In this document: positions 11,200-21,211 of the stretch, piece by piece
Layout: each line of letters begins with the position of its first letter
How positions within the stretch are numbered: the stretch's first letter is position 1
Assembly: GCA_026261815.1 (NCBI GenBank)
Contig: JAMPIT010000493.1
Coordinates: 3,241,501-3,305,500, forward strand
Length of the DNA: 64,000 bases
Source: Monarcha castaneiventris obscurior
Lineage: Eukaryota > Chordata > Aves > Passeriformes > Monarchidae
Direction of reading: 5' to 3'
Position numbers and translations under genes: made by a program
Notes under the pieces: generated by a model
What the model was told of the DNA's origin: nothing
The model's input: only the letters and a program-made list of their open reading frames with translations
Database searches by the model: none

Positions 11200-12070
11200 C
11201 TGCTGCTTTTTTGCCTAAATCTTTCCCCTGGGCCAAGCAATTAGTTGGTGTGACTCAGTGGCTTTGATGGAGCACTGCTGATTTACACCAGTTGATGAGC
11301 TGCTCTGATTTTCTTACAGAAAATCACAGTTAGGCTGTTACACTTAACCTGTACTAAACTGTGCATGAATGATTTATTGTGTACTTCTCATGCAAATGAC
11401 ATTAATAGACTCTGTCATACATAGGAGAAGATGCTAGAAGATTACTAAAAGCTGCTGCACTTAAAAATGTTTCAGAAGAAAATAATGTCTTATATTGTAT
11501 CACCTGAGAAATCCATCTGATCTCCCCTTGAAACACGAACATGCGAGAACAGTGTGAAGGTTGTGCTGCATCGTGTGCAGTACCTTGAGGCTGTAACAGA
11601 GAAGCTACAAGAAGTATTTTAAAGGAATATATATTGATACCCAGAGCTGCGTTACGAGCAGGGAGAGAGCTGCTTTCCTCACGTACATCGTTCAACCCGC
11701 CTCGTGATCCAGGAGTGTTTGATGACTTCGGGATCAGACTGCAGAGAAGAAACAAACCAAAAGCAGTCCTGTCTAATTAACTGAACATATTTACATGTGT
11801 AAAACTCTCCTGTAGTCCTCGTAATGACTAATGCATAATTATGCACAGACAAATCCCCACAGTAAACACAAATATTTTTGTTTGTGATTATTTATCTCAG
11901 GAGAGCTTGGCAATTTGTCAGGGCTTTGCTGAGCTTCTCGGCTGAGCCGGGTGAGGTGTGGGCAGCGGGTGACTGCCGTGGTCACCCCGGGAGCCCTTTC
12001 AGCCATGCAGCAATAGAGGAGGGCAGCTTTGGGCTCACAAAATGCCTTTGCATTGAGAAATGCAGATTTA
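11200..12070. other. AT-rich unique block, candidate conserved non-coding sequence
   Basis: No gene is seen. From 11250 to 11900 the DNA is AT-rich and complex, with an octamer ATGCAAAT near 11390, several TAAT cores and GCATAATTATGCA near 11830, a palindromic homeodomain or POU-like motif. It may be a conserved enhancer; inference only. Confidence 0.3.
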
Positions 12071-12071
12071 T

Positions 12072-12212
12072 GGAATCACAGAATTGTTTAGGTTGGAAAG
12101 AACCTTTAAGATCAAGTCCAAGCACTTAACCCAGCACTGCCAAAACCACCACCAGACCACGTCCCTCAGCACCACAGCTACACATCTTTTAAATACCTCC
12201 AGGGATAGTTTG
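12072..12212 (-). mobile_element. CR1 LINE 3' end fragment
   Basis: GGAATCACAGAATTGTTTAG at 12072, then GTTGGAAAGAACC, is followed by CACTGCCAAAACCACC and CATCTTTTAAATACCTCCAG. This order is the antisense of the avian CR1 3' untranslated region. The copy keeps about 140 bp and ends around AGGGATAG. Confidence 0.88.
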
Positions 12213-15200
12213 GATCAAAACAAAATATTTTGCAAGTTTATTCCAATTCCATGGAAATACTGTGATTTCTCCCAATTTTAGGCAACATTCACAACCTTTT
12301 CATTCGACAGCCCTCTCTCTTTTGTGCTGTCTCCCTCAGACTGCTGGGATGGAACAGGCTCATGTGTGCTCATCCTGTCTAGATGCTACCAGGTAATGTT
12401 TGTCCACAGAGAAAAGCCATGTCCCAGTGGCTCCTTCCTCTCTCCATGTTCAGTTATCTGAGCTGCAGGAGCCAAGTAGGTTTTGCACTTTGCACTTCGA
12501 CTTCAGCTTTTGCTGTCCTGGCTCACCCCAGGGCATTTCACAGCTCAGCTGCAGGGACAGACAAATCTCCCCTACCCAGCCCCTGACCAGGGCCTGTTTG
12601 ACATCAGCCCTGATGTCCCTGGTTTCAGTGGGGCATCTGTACCAGAAAATCCATCGTGTTTTGATTCTACCCAGCACATTGTGGTGGTCAGGAAGGCTGT
12701 GGGGAAGGAGAGCGTGGGGCAGCATCCCCAAGCCAGCACTGCAGCAGGTACAGGCAGTGTGGGAGTGTCTGCCCGGTGCCCTGAGCTCGCTGGAGCTCTG
12801 ATCCACCCCACTGGTGCCACATCTCCTCCCTGACCTGCTGTCACCCTGCCTGGGAGCCGTGCCACATCTCATCCCACACCAGTGCTGCTGCCCAAACCTC
12901 CCCAGAGCCACCAGGATCTGGGTCTGCTCTCCGAGCCTTCTGTGCCACGTCATCTTAATCCATGGAGCCATGCAACCCCCAGTGATAAATTCATCACTTA
13001 CTCACTGGCTTTCCTCCTAAAATCCTCTTCAGGGAACAATTCTCCCATGTCTGATGCAGTGACTAATTGATAACTTTCTTTAAGGGGACTGCACGATAAC
13101 TTTCTTTAAAGCAGTATATTATGATCAGCGGGTTTTCCAAGGAGTGTGCTGCTCTCTTAATTCGCACCTTCATTATTTTAATACCTCTGTAAAATGGATT
13201 TCTAATGGATCTATATTGCTATAAAACTTTAGGGATGGTGGGTGGGTGTCAATAAATTCTTTGCAATCTGAGCAGCTCTGCCAGCCGGGTAGGGAGCAGA
13301 GTGACAGGCTCTGGGGAGAAGCCAGGTCTTGACTCAGGATTGCAGCTTCCAGCAGCGTGACCTTCCCTGATTTGACCCCGTCCTGCTGTTTCTGAACACC
13401 TTGCAAAACTTCATTAAGCAGCATGACTAGTATCTGTCACAAGCAATTCTTTCTCTCCCACCTCCTCACCCCAGGGATAAGTCATATCAGCTCTGTCAGG
13501 AATACAGAAGCTGCCCTAGGTACAATCCAGCCCGAAGTGTTGATACCTGGTGAGTCTGTGCAGAGTAACAGTCATCACATTCACCCAAAGTTCCCAAGGC
13601 AGGCAATAAATGTACATTATATTGGCATCAGTCCCCTTCAAAACCTTCTCTGCCCCCAACAGAGAAGGAAGGCAGCAGCCAGGATGCCCAGCTTAATCAA
13701 AGAAAGAAAGAAGTGGATGTTACAGCCCTCTGAAAATATGGGAAGGTTTTAGAGAGGTCAAATTATTCCCAAGTGTATCAGCCAGGACATTGGGAAAAAC
13801 TCTTTTACCACTGGATCCATCACCTGCTCTCATAAAAACTGCCCAAGGATCTCATTTTTGTCTCATCCATATGGGCTATCATAACTCATTTTTACCTTGA
13901 ACATTGAAGTTGCTGGCCCAGGAACTGCTTAGAAAGGAGCTGCAGCTGTAAGGACAATTTGCCATTCTGCCTTTTACCCTGAAGAGCTCCCAGGATTAGG
14001 AGGTGATGGAGTGAGGGTGATGCCCACACTAAGCACATGTGATACAAAGAAATCCTCCAGCAGAAATGTTGGAGGCTGAAATCTGTTCTGTTGCCTTGTT
14101 CCACTGCCAGCATTAGATGACCAACATATATTATAAAAGTCCCGCTGCAAAACCCCACCAAAGGCTGGTTTGTCCTAAGGAAATGGTGTTGGGCTGCCAC
14201 AGGCCCTGCAGAACCAGTGTGGGAGCAGTGCCTGGCCTGAGGACTGGGGTTTATTTTTTAAATTAAATAGTTCCAGGTTCTTTCACCACTGCTTTGATAG
14301 CTGGTGGGGTGCTAGAAGGAATTCTCCCTACCACACTGGTTTCAGAAGAATTTTCATCCCTTAGGTGTTTCTTGGGTGCAGCTGTTTGAGCTGCCAAAAT
14401 AGATCAGACTGGTGCACACAGCAAATCAACCTTTTTGTGGCCTGCCCCCAGCTCTGCTTTATTTCCATTGGGATGAGAGACTTTCAAACAGGTAGGAAAA
14501 CCAAAAGCACCTTGACTTTTGAGCATGTCATGAAAACAGCTCCAGCGCTTCCCACATGTGCAGGAGGCTCTGTGTGGAGTGAAAATAAAAATCTACAAGC
14601 TGATTTTTAGCTTGGAAAAACCTTTTTGGAAAGGCTTCTTTTCAGCAAAGAATTGCTGGCAGCTTCCTCCCAGCTCATTGAAATGTTGGGTAATCAGGAG
14701 TTTTTCCCTTTCTGCTGCAGGATTTTTATTACAGACACTTGGCTTGGTGCCCCTGTCAGTGCCAGGGGTGACAACTCCAGCATTTCACTGGGGGCTTGCA
14801 TGCTCAGCAAGGGTTTTCTGCACAAAACCAGGGTTTTCTGTAACATCCACAGCCGTGCCTGGATGATGAGCACTGTCTGTGCCACTGGAACACTCTGTGT
14901 CTTCCCTCTGCTTGTTCCAGCCCCCTTGTACCAAGAAGTGATGACCTAAAAAACAGAGGAAGAGAGGCTGATTAATGGCAGTACTTTTATTCTCAGAAGC
15001 ACAATGGGGAAATTTGCATCTCTGCACATTCCTCCAGCCTATAGACTCAACTCGAGGTGCCACATTCACAGCTTCCAACCTCTAAACCATCGCTTCCCCT
15101 CCCCCAAAATAACCTATAGGGTAAGCTATGGGGTGAGCTATAGGGGAAGCAAATCCTGGGTTCTGCGCCCTCAGGATGATGTGTTTATTGTAAAACAGCT

Positions 15201-15780
15201 ATTGATAATAAGCAGAACGTGTTATCGCTGCTGCTGCGGCAGGCGGGGTAGGGAGTCATGCGCTCCTCGCTCGCGCTGTGGCCTCAGGACACTTGTGTTC
15301 CTGTTTGTACAATAGCTCTGCTTGGAGAGCGAGAATAAAAATACCTTGTTTTCCCCCCTGCCAGATTGCTGTTTAGCATCGTGCTACATCTCTCTCGTGG
15401 GAAATACAGGTTAGAGACTCTCGGCTTGGGGAGGGAATTGAATCCAGATGTTGTGTTTTCTGGGCAAACGTTTCAAGTGTTTGGTTGCTACACAAAAAAA
15501 GGGGAACTGGCTCATCCAAGGCAGAGGTAAGAGGTGAACTGTCAGACTCCTGTGATGATGCTTGCCACAGTGGGTTTGCTGATGTGAAATGTCTGTGCCA
15601 GACATCAGGAGGGACCCAGGTACCGGGTTTTCAGGGGCCCTTTCTGCTTTGGACCAGTGCCATGGAGAGCATATTTCATAGCTGGGTACAACCACCCTGA
15701 TGTGGAGGTCTCACAGCAGGGCATGGTCCCAGTGAGTGGGAGGAAAATGTGGGGAGAGAAACATAAGTTAGGAAAGTGAG
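12213..15780. other. Intergenic DNA, no gene seen
   Basis: No coding or RNA gene is recognised. Small features include a 15-bp direct repeat GATAACTTTCTTTAA at 13069 and 13095 (26 bp apart), a degenerate 12-14 bp repeat around CTATAGGGTAAG at 15110-15150, and a short CpG-containing block at 15170-15300 with TTGATAATAAGC, which may be a conserved element. Confidence 0.5.
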
Positions 15781-15814
15781 ATTTTCCAATAAAAAATTAT
15801 GTATAAGTTCAGTA

Positions 15815-15895
15815 CAGTTCATTAATGGTTGAATCAAAGATCTCTGAGGTCTTTTCCAACTTAACAATTCTATGATTTCGTGATTCTATGATTGT
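15815..15895 (+). mobile_element. CR1 LINE 3' tail fragment
   Basis: The sequence TCTCTGAGGTCTTTTCCAAC followed by ATTCTATGATTTCGTGATTCTATGATTG includes the CR1 3' end and its typical octamer-like ATTCTATG repeats on the plus strand. The upstream part is too decayed to follow. Confidence 0.85.
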
Positions 15896-18790
15896 TTAAG
15901 TGTTCACCACAAAGACACAGTTCATGGTAGGGTGGCCAGGAGGGATGTGCTTGCATCCTTCAGAGGGACTCTGTACAAAAGTCTTGCATGTTCATATTCT
16001 CTTTGGAAAACTTGGGAAGAGCCCATGGTATCCTAGATCCTGGCTTCCCAGTGCAATCCTGCCCACTCAGCCTCTGAGCATCAGCTCGGACAAGGGAGAG
16101 CCTTGGAGGTGTAGCTTCACTTTGTGTGGGCTCTGGGAACTCCTGTTCAGTGGCAGAGACCAGATTCTCCTTAAGGACTGAGGTTGTGCCATTGGAGCAT
16201 GGCCAGTGCTCGAGTCGGGCTTTGACACTAATTTTGTGCACACTCGTTGTTGCCGGGTGAGAAGTGCAAGAAGTGCTTGGCGATTATTTTGTGCTCGGTT
16301 GGATGATACAAAACCAAGCAAGAGGCGTAAAATCTTCAGCGGAGGAATATTTTACCTCGGTGTGGTTGAGCCACCCCAGCACAGCCCTGAACGTGTGAAG
16401 ACCTTTGCTTAGCTCGGCTTTGTCACGGTCAGCAGAGAAAACGCTGTGTCTGTGTGAGTGCCTGGCTCTTTGTGCTCAGAGCCACCCACCCAACACGGGC
16501 ACACTTTGGTCACAGCCCTTTCCCTGGGACACAAGCAGGCTGGGGAAGGGAAGGTTTACGAGGCAGCAGTGGAATTCCTCCTGCTCTGCGAGCACTGAAC
16601 CGCTGGCATCATCTGTCCCTGTTCCTCCCCTTCACACCAGCTCACATCTGTTCTTACTCACGTGTGACAAAAAGCCACTACCTGAGCGCTGGGGGGAAGG
16701 AGAGGCTTCAAAGGCAGCAGCGGCTCCTGCGCTGGAGCAGCTCTGGAAAAACACAGCTCAAGGAGAAGCCTGTGCCCTGCCAGGGTCCTGTCAACTCAGG
16801 CGAGGTGCAATTAGGGGACAGATGTACCATCCGTGGTGACAGCAGCCACCAGCTGCTGCAGAGCCTCAGCTCATGGTGCTGGGGGGAAAACGTGCCCGGA
16901 TCTCTGCGAGCTCCCAAGGAGAACAACCAGGGGAGTAGGAGGGCAAAACCCCAGTGGGAGACCAAAGTAGGGGAAAAAAAATCCAAATTACATTGGATAA
17001 AGCCCTGTATTCATATCAATGGTAAAAGAGCTCAGGTAAGACAGGAAAGGTTTACTAGAATGTGTTTTTACCCGTTAAGGACAGTATTTTAGAACACGGG
17101 TGTCAAACACAACGGGCTCTCTGTGTCTGTGGGGCTGTGGTTACACCATGCTTTTGATGGCAATTTTGCCAGGGCCAAGGAAACAGATTAGTACACAAAT
17201 CACTTTCAGTTTTATTCCATTTTGACATTTCAGGGTCTCCAGCAACTTGGCACCACTCTGCGAAGCCAGAAATATTTGTGTGCTAAAAGTGTGTTTTGAA
17301 TTACAAATATTTCAACGTTCACAACACATAATTTAGGGAACCAGGAACATTCCTTGGCGCAATTGCCAAGCAGAGTTTTTGGTGCAGGGCAGCCTTCTGT
17401 AGGTGCACGATGAGGATGGTGTGCCACAAGCAGGGCATGTGGCTTCTTCTGTTCTGCCTCTCTAAAGTGGTGGGCTTATGAGGAGAGCAAAAGCTCCTTG
17501 GAGAGCTCAGGGATGAGCTGCTGCTGCTCCAGAGCGGGTTGGGAAGGAGTCTATAGGTGCTGACCTACATTTAAGCAAGGAGAGTGAGGGGAAGCTGAGC
17601 TGGCCCTTGGGATGACACAAGGGCATTTTCCCTCCAAGCCAGGTCTGCCACCATCCTGGCGGATGAATTCACTCCCGGTGAAAGGTGCCAGACTAACATT
17701 CAAAACGTGGGGGGAAAAAAAATAGCCTTGCTCTTAATAATTCTTTCCTTTCTTTGTGCTGATGAAGTACAATGGGACATTTAAATCTGATTTTTATAAC
17801 ATTTTGCATCGCTATAGATCACGGTCTGACCTGAGAAGACACTTTGTTCTGACTACAATGATCTGATATTTCATATTTTAGTATTTTTTTCGTCTTCCCA
17901 GTAGCATTTCTGTTGCATTCTGGCACAATATGGGCTCCCTCCAGTGGTCAAGGGGCTCCGGGCTCCTGGCGTCGCTTGCCCAGGGGCTGGCACAGGGTGG
18001 CTTGGGGGCTGGCATCACAAATGCCAACGGGAATCATGCTGGGGCTGTGCTTCTTTCACCCCAAATCCCCTGCTGTGGGTGTCAGATTCAAGTGGAACGG
18101 CCTGAGCAAATAAAGATTCAGGCTCTGGATTTCCTTGCAGTTCCCAAAACGTTCACTGCAGAAGGGGGAGAGGAGGCAGGAGAGGAGAGAGAACCGGAGA
18201 AGATCTGCTGAAAGACCCAGACACAACAATTTTTAGCTAAAATGACTCATTTTTTTGCATTCCACTCTTCCCGTGGTATTTTGAGACCAGATCCTGACTT
18301 TCTTCTGACAGAAGCAGTTAATGTGGTTATTGTGGGGGACAAGTCAACCGCTACCACTCTGAAATGTGACATTTCCATCTCCCCTCCGCGAGGTGCACAA
18401 TTCCCGGCGGCTCCCCCGGCTCGCTCAGCCACGAGCGCCTTTTAAATACCAGAATTATTTTTGGAGGCACCTGAGTAGGACGGGGATCCCCTCCGATGGC
18501 CAAGAGCCCAGCAGGGCTGTGCAGGAGGGTGTCCTGGGGGGCAGGGCCGTGTCCAGGGATACCCCGAGAGTGTCCCCCAGGGGTGTCGGTGCCCGTGTGT
18601 GCTCACCCACAGCGGGGTGGGTGTGCTCGGACACGCACACCATGCACCCTGCACACGCCTGGGCACGGATATATCCACAGGGATGGATGGTTAAGGCAAG
18701 GGATGCTGTGATACAGAGGGCTGTTGGCAACTCGGGGTGCAGCAGGACCGTGTTTAACCCCTCCTTTCCACCCCACAGAGCCCCAGGCTG
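15896..18790. other. Intergenic DNA upstream of the promoter, no gene seen
   Basis: There is no recognisable gene. Two overlapping open frames near 16.4-17.1 kb reach 144-212 codons but have no family likeness. A CpG-containing AT-rich part at 18230-18470 may be regulatory. Confidence 0.5.
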
Positions 18791-18799
18791 CGGGGGTGG

Positions 18800-19340
18800 G
18801 TGAGGAGGGGTGAAGGCACCGACACCTATTTGCACGGGGTGGGGGGAAGCCCCTCTGTACCCGTTTGGGGAGGGTGTACACCCCCCTTTATACCCCTTTG
18901 GGGGGGTACAGCTCTCCTGCCACCCCCATCCCGGGGGTGAAGGCACCGTTTGCCCGTGTGTGTGTGTGTGTGTGAATGCACCGACAGCCATTTGCACGGG
19001 GGTGGGGGTGAAGCCCCTCTGCACCGCTTTGGGGGAGGGGGGGTCGGGCACAGCTCTCCCGTCCCCCCCCCCACCTCCCAAAGGGGGTGTGCGACGGAGG
19101 GGTGAATGCTCCGATTTGCATGGGGGTGTGTGTGCGTGTGAAGCTTTTCCGCACCCCTTTCGGGGGGGGCACAGCCCCTCTGCCCCCCTTTGGAGGGACA
19201 CATCTCTCTCCCACCCAGCACGGGGGGGTTTGTGCGAGGGAGGGGTGAACTGCCGTTCGCCCCTGCATGGAGGGGTTGTGTGAGTGTGAGTGTGAGTGTG
19301 AGTGTGAGTGTGAGTGTGAGTGTGAGTGCACCCCCTTGCC
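18800..19340. repeat. G-rich degenerate tandem repeats and simple repeats
   Basis: Degenerate copies of a module with CACC-GACAGCCATTTGCACGG, G-runs and CAAAGGGG-type ends lie one after another. Simple repeats are embedded: (TG)n at about 18956-18974 and (GTGTGA)n at about 19274-19329, roughly nine copies. Many runs of four or more G favour quadruplex formation. The field ends directly at the CpG island. Long minus-strand frames here are repeat artefacts. Confidence 0.85.
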
Positions 19341-19570
19341 CGAGGTGGGGGTGACCCCCTGCACCCTTTAGGGGATGGGGGGGGCACAGCTCTCTCCCTC
19401 CCCCTCCCCCCTCAGGCGCGAGCTGCGCGCGCGGCGGTGGCGGGAGGGCGCGCGCCTTCGCGGGGGAGGGGCCGCGCGGGGGGGGGGGGAGGGAGAGAGG
19501 GGGAGCAGGGGGCGTGGCCCGAGGCGCGCGCGCGCGGCCCCGTCGCTGTTTGGCTGCGGCCGCCGCGCTC

Positions 19571-19578
19571 ATTTGCAT
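19571..19578 (+). promoter_or_regulatory. Octamer (POU-factor) motif in the promoter
   Basis: Perfect ATTTGCAT, the complement of the ATGCAAAT octamer, lies about 170 bp upstream of the inferred start site inside otherwise almost pure G+C sequence. A second copy sits at 19114-19121 in the repeat field upstream. Binding by an OCT/POU factor is inferred only from the motif. Confidence 0.5.
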
Positions 19579-19612
19579 ATCGGCGGGGGCTCCCCCCTCC
19601 TTCCCCCGCCGC

Positions 19613-19622
19613 GTCACGTGGT
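19613..19622 (+). promoter_or_regulatory. E-box GTCACGTGGT in the promoter
   Basis: A palindromic CACGTG core in the GTCACGTGG context preferred by USF- and MiT/TFE-type bHLH-zip factors sits about 120 bp upstream of the inferred start. Such sites are common in CpG-island promoters. The match is exact; use is inferred. Confidence 0.5.
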
Positions 19623-19657
19623 GGGAGGGCCGGGCCGGGGGGGGAGGGGCAGCGCGG

Positions 19658-19666
19658 CACTTCCTG
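19658..19666 (-). promoter_or_regulatory. ETS-like site CACTTCCTG
   Basis: CACTTCCTG (complement CAGGAAGTG) fits the GGAA core of ETS-family factors and lies about 75 bp upstream of the inferred start, a typical promoter-proximal position. It is directly followed by TTGGCGGC. Motif evidence only. Confidence 0.45.
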
Positions 19667-19747
19667 TTGGCGGCCGGCGCGGGAGGGGGCGCGCGCGGAG
19701 CCGCCCCGCGGTCTCGCGCTGCCTGGCGGGGCTCTGTCAGTCAGCGA

Positions 19748-19759
19748 CAAAATGGCCGC
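19748..19759 (+). promoter_or_regulatory. YY1-like site overlapping an upstream ATG
   Basis: CAAAATGGCCGC fits the AAnATGG core of YY1 with a C-for-G change in the distal half. In TATA-less promoters this motif is enriched a few bases downstream of the start site in this orientation. The ATG inside it also opens a short upstream frame, so the site may serve both DNA and RNA roles. Confidence 0.5.
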
Positions 19760-19859
19760 GGCGGCGGCAGCGGCGGCAGCGGCTCCTCTGCTCCCCAGGG
19801 CGGCACCGGCGGCAGCGGCGGCGGCGCGGAGGAGCGGGGGACCGGCCCGGCGGCACTGA
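19752..19859 (+). other. Upstream ORF (35 codons, poly-alanine) in the leader
   Basis: The ATG at 19752 has A at -3 and G at +4, a strong initiation context, and opens 35 codons ending in TGA at 19857. The peptide is a run of ten alanines after the Met, then PLLPR and further Ala/Arg; it resembles no known domain and simply reflects GCG/GCA triplets. If transcription starts at about 19.74 kb, this would be the first AUG scanned, about 230 nt of spliced or longer leader before the main ATG. It could reduce initiation at the main ATG, whose own context is weaker (T at -3). It may also be only a by-product of the YY1-like motif. Confidence 0.45.
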
Positions 19860-20449
19860 GCCCGGCACCGCCTGCCCTGCGAGCGGACGAGGCGAGAGCG
19901 AGCGGGAGAGACGGCGAGAGGCGCTGCGGCCCCCCCCCTCCCCCTCAGCACCCCGGCGGACCGACCGACCCTGCCCGAGGCGCTGCTGCGGCTCCCCGGG
20001 GACGCGCCGCCGCCTCGGCTGCCCCGCTCCCCGCCGACCCCCGGGTCCCAGCTCCTCCCGCCGCCCACCCGGGTCCCTGCCGGATCTCTGCGGAGGACAC
20101 GGAGAGAGCCGCGGGATCTCCCCCCAACCCCGCCTGCCCGCGGATCCCGCTGCGAGCCAGGCACACAGACTGTCGGGTTTCCCCGCTCCCTCCTCCCTCC
20201 GTGAAAGACTTTGCTGGATCCTCCTCCCCGGATCCCCTCCCCGCGCTCGCTCCTTCCTGCGGGAGCGGCTGCTGGATCCTCCTCCCGGCCCGGATCGCCC
20301 GCGGGGTCCCTGCGGAGCCGCGGACCCTCCTCCCCTCGCAGAGACACCGCTGGATCCTCCGCCCCCCCCGGACCTCCCGGCGGGATCCTCCTCCTGCCCG
20401 CAGCCCCATGTGAGACTCCGCATCCCCCCGTGCCTCCGCGGTGGTGGTT

Positions 20450-21160
20450 TATTTTTTTTTTTTTCCCTCCTCCTTTTATTTTGAAGGGGGGATCCATCTT
20501 AAAACTCTTTTCTGGATCCCGGTTTCTCTTTTTGATTTGCACTTTTTGAAAAGCCCTCAGATGCTCCTCCATGTGGACTGAGAACCCATCAAGACACACA
20601 CACGAGAACTCATCCCGATCAACTCCAAATCCTGGCTTTTCGTGGGTTTTGCTGCAACACATAAAAGCAAACTTGTATTTAAGACACACTCGTGCAAAAA
20701 TTTAGCTGGGGACTTGAACGTGTTTTTTGTCTTGGTTTCTTGGTCTTGGTTATTTTTTGTTGTTCTTTTTTTTTTTTTTCTTTTTGCTTCACTGGAAATC
20801 GAAAGCTTGTTTTGGAATTGGACCTGCTTTTGCTGCACTTCTCCTCTGGGCTGGATAACACTGAAGCTCTTTGCTTTTCTACTTGGATAGTGTTTTCCTG
20901 TTGATCTGTTGGTTTTTTTTTCATCTCCTGTGTGGCAGACTTTTTTTTTTTCCCTGAGGGGGGTAAACAAACGACGACAACAACAACAAAAAACTTAATT
21001 TTTTTGGCCGTGTGAGATTTTTTTCGTATTCATATTCGTGAAATTACGGGTACACTTACAAAAAAATTAAAAAAAAAAAAAAGAAGCGTTAAAAATAAGA
21101 AAGGAACACGTCAGAAAGACCCCTACACGGTAGACAAAATACTCACTTGTTTCCTTACAG
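20450..21160 (+). other. T-rich to A-rich leader or short intron
   Basis: After the CpG island the plus strand becomes T-rich (for example T-runs at 20453, 20769, 20941) and then A-rich near 21060-21085. A possible donor (GGGGTAAAC, GT at 20963) and the acceptor at 21160 would define a 198-bp intron; alternatively all of it is 5' UTR. Many short AUG frames occur but none is in frame with the protein. Confidence 0.4.
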
Positions 21161-21211
21161 CAAGACTGAATCGAAAGCTGCCAAAGAGCCCCATAAAGAA
21201 AAGACTAAAAG
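21161..21211 (+). other. TNRC6C: Early exon of the TNRC6C-like gene (5' UTR or N-terminal extension)
   Basis: This 51-bp segment is preceded by TTTCCTTACAG and followed by a strong donor, GGTAAGAAG. Read in the frame that matches the exon at 40281, it gives KTESKAAKEPHKEKTK and the junction codon AG|G (Arg) leading into EKEQETQEEE. The sequence is strongly charged and has no stop. The REKEQE stretch at the junction is similar to the N-terminus recalled for TNRC6B. No in-frame ATG is present: going upstream without splicing, the frame stays open to a TAA at 21096 but contains no ATG. The segment may therefore be 5' UTR, part of a larger first exon with the acceptor unused, or coding when joined to an unseen upstream exon. 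A possible partner donor is GGGGTAAAC near 20962; a weaker one is CATGTGAGA at 20409. Confidence 0.65.

Larger units (their letters stand above)
19385..20450 (+). promoter_or_regulatory. TNRC6C: CpG-island promoter of the TNRC6C-like gene
   Basis: A stretch of about 1.1 kb is extremely G+C-rich and dense in undepleted CpG, in sharp contrast with the AT-rich DNA that follows from 20450. No TATA box is seen. Motifs in order are an octamer (ATTTGCAT, 19571-19578), a CACGTG E-box (19615-19620), an ETS-like CACTTCCTG (19658-19666) and a YY1-like site at 19748-19759. YY1 sites of this orientation usually sit just downstream of the start site, so initiation near 19.73-19.75 kb is inferred. The same-strand gene is the TNRC6C-like gene. 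CpG islands are often bidirectional, but no minus-strand gene can be recognised. Confidence 0.85.

Noticed and set aside
18455..19617. Long minus-strand ORFs (up to 310 codons) upstream of the promoter
   Set aside because: They are produced by stop-free G-rich repeats and (TG)n/(GTGTGA)n; peptides are HTHTHT or LTLTLT runs.
19375..20689. 369-codon plus and 425-codon minus ORFs over the CpG island
   Set aside because: G+C-rich DNA rarely contains stops; the translations are Arg/Pro/Ala/Gly low-complexity sequence, and the region is better explained as promoter and leader.
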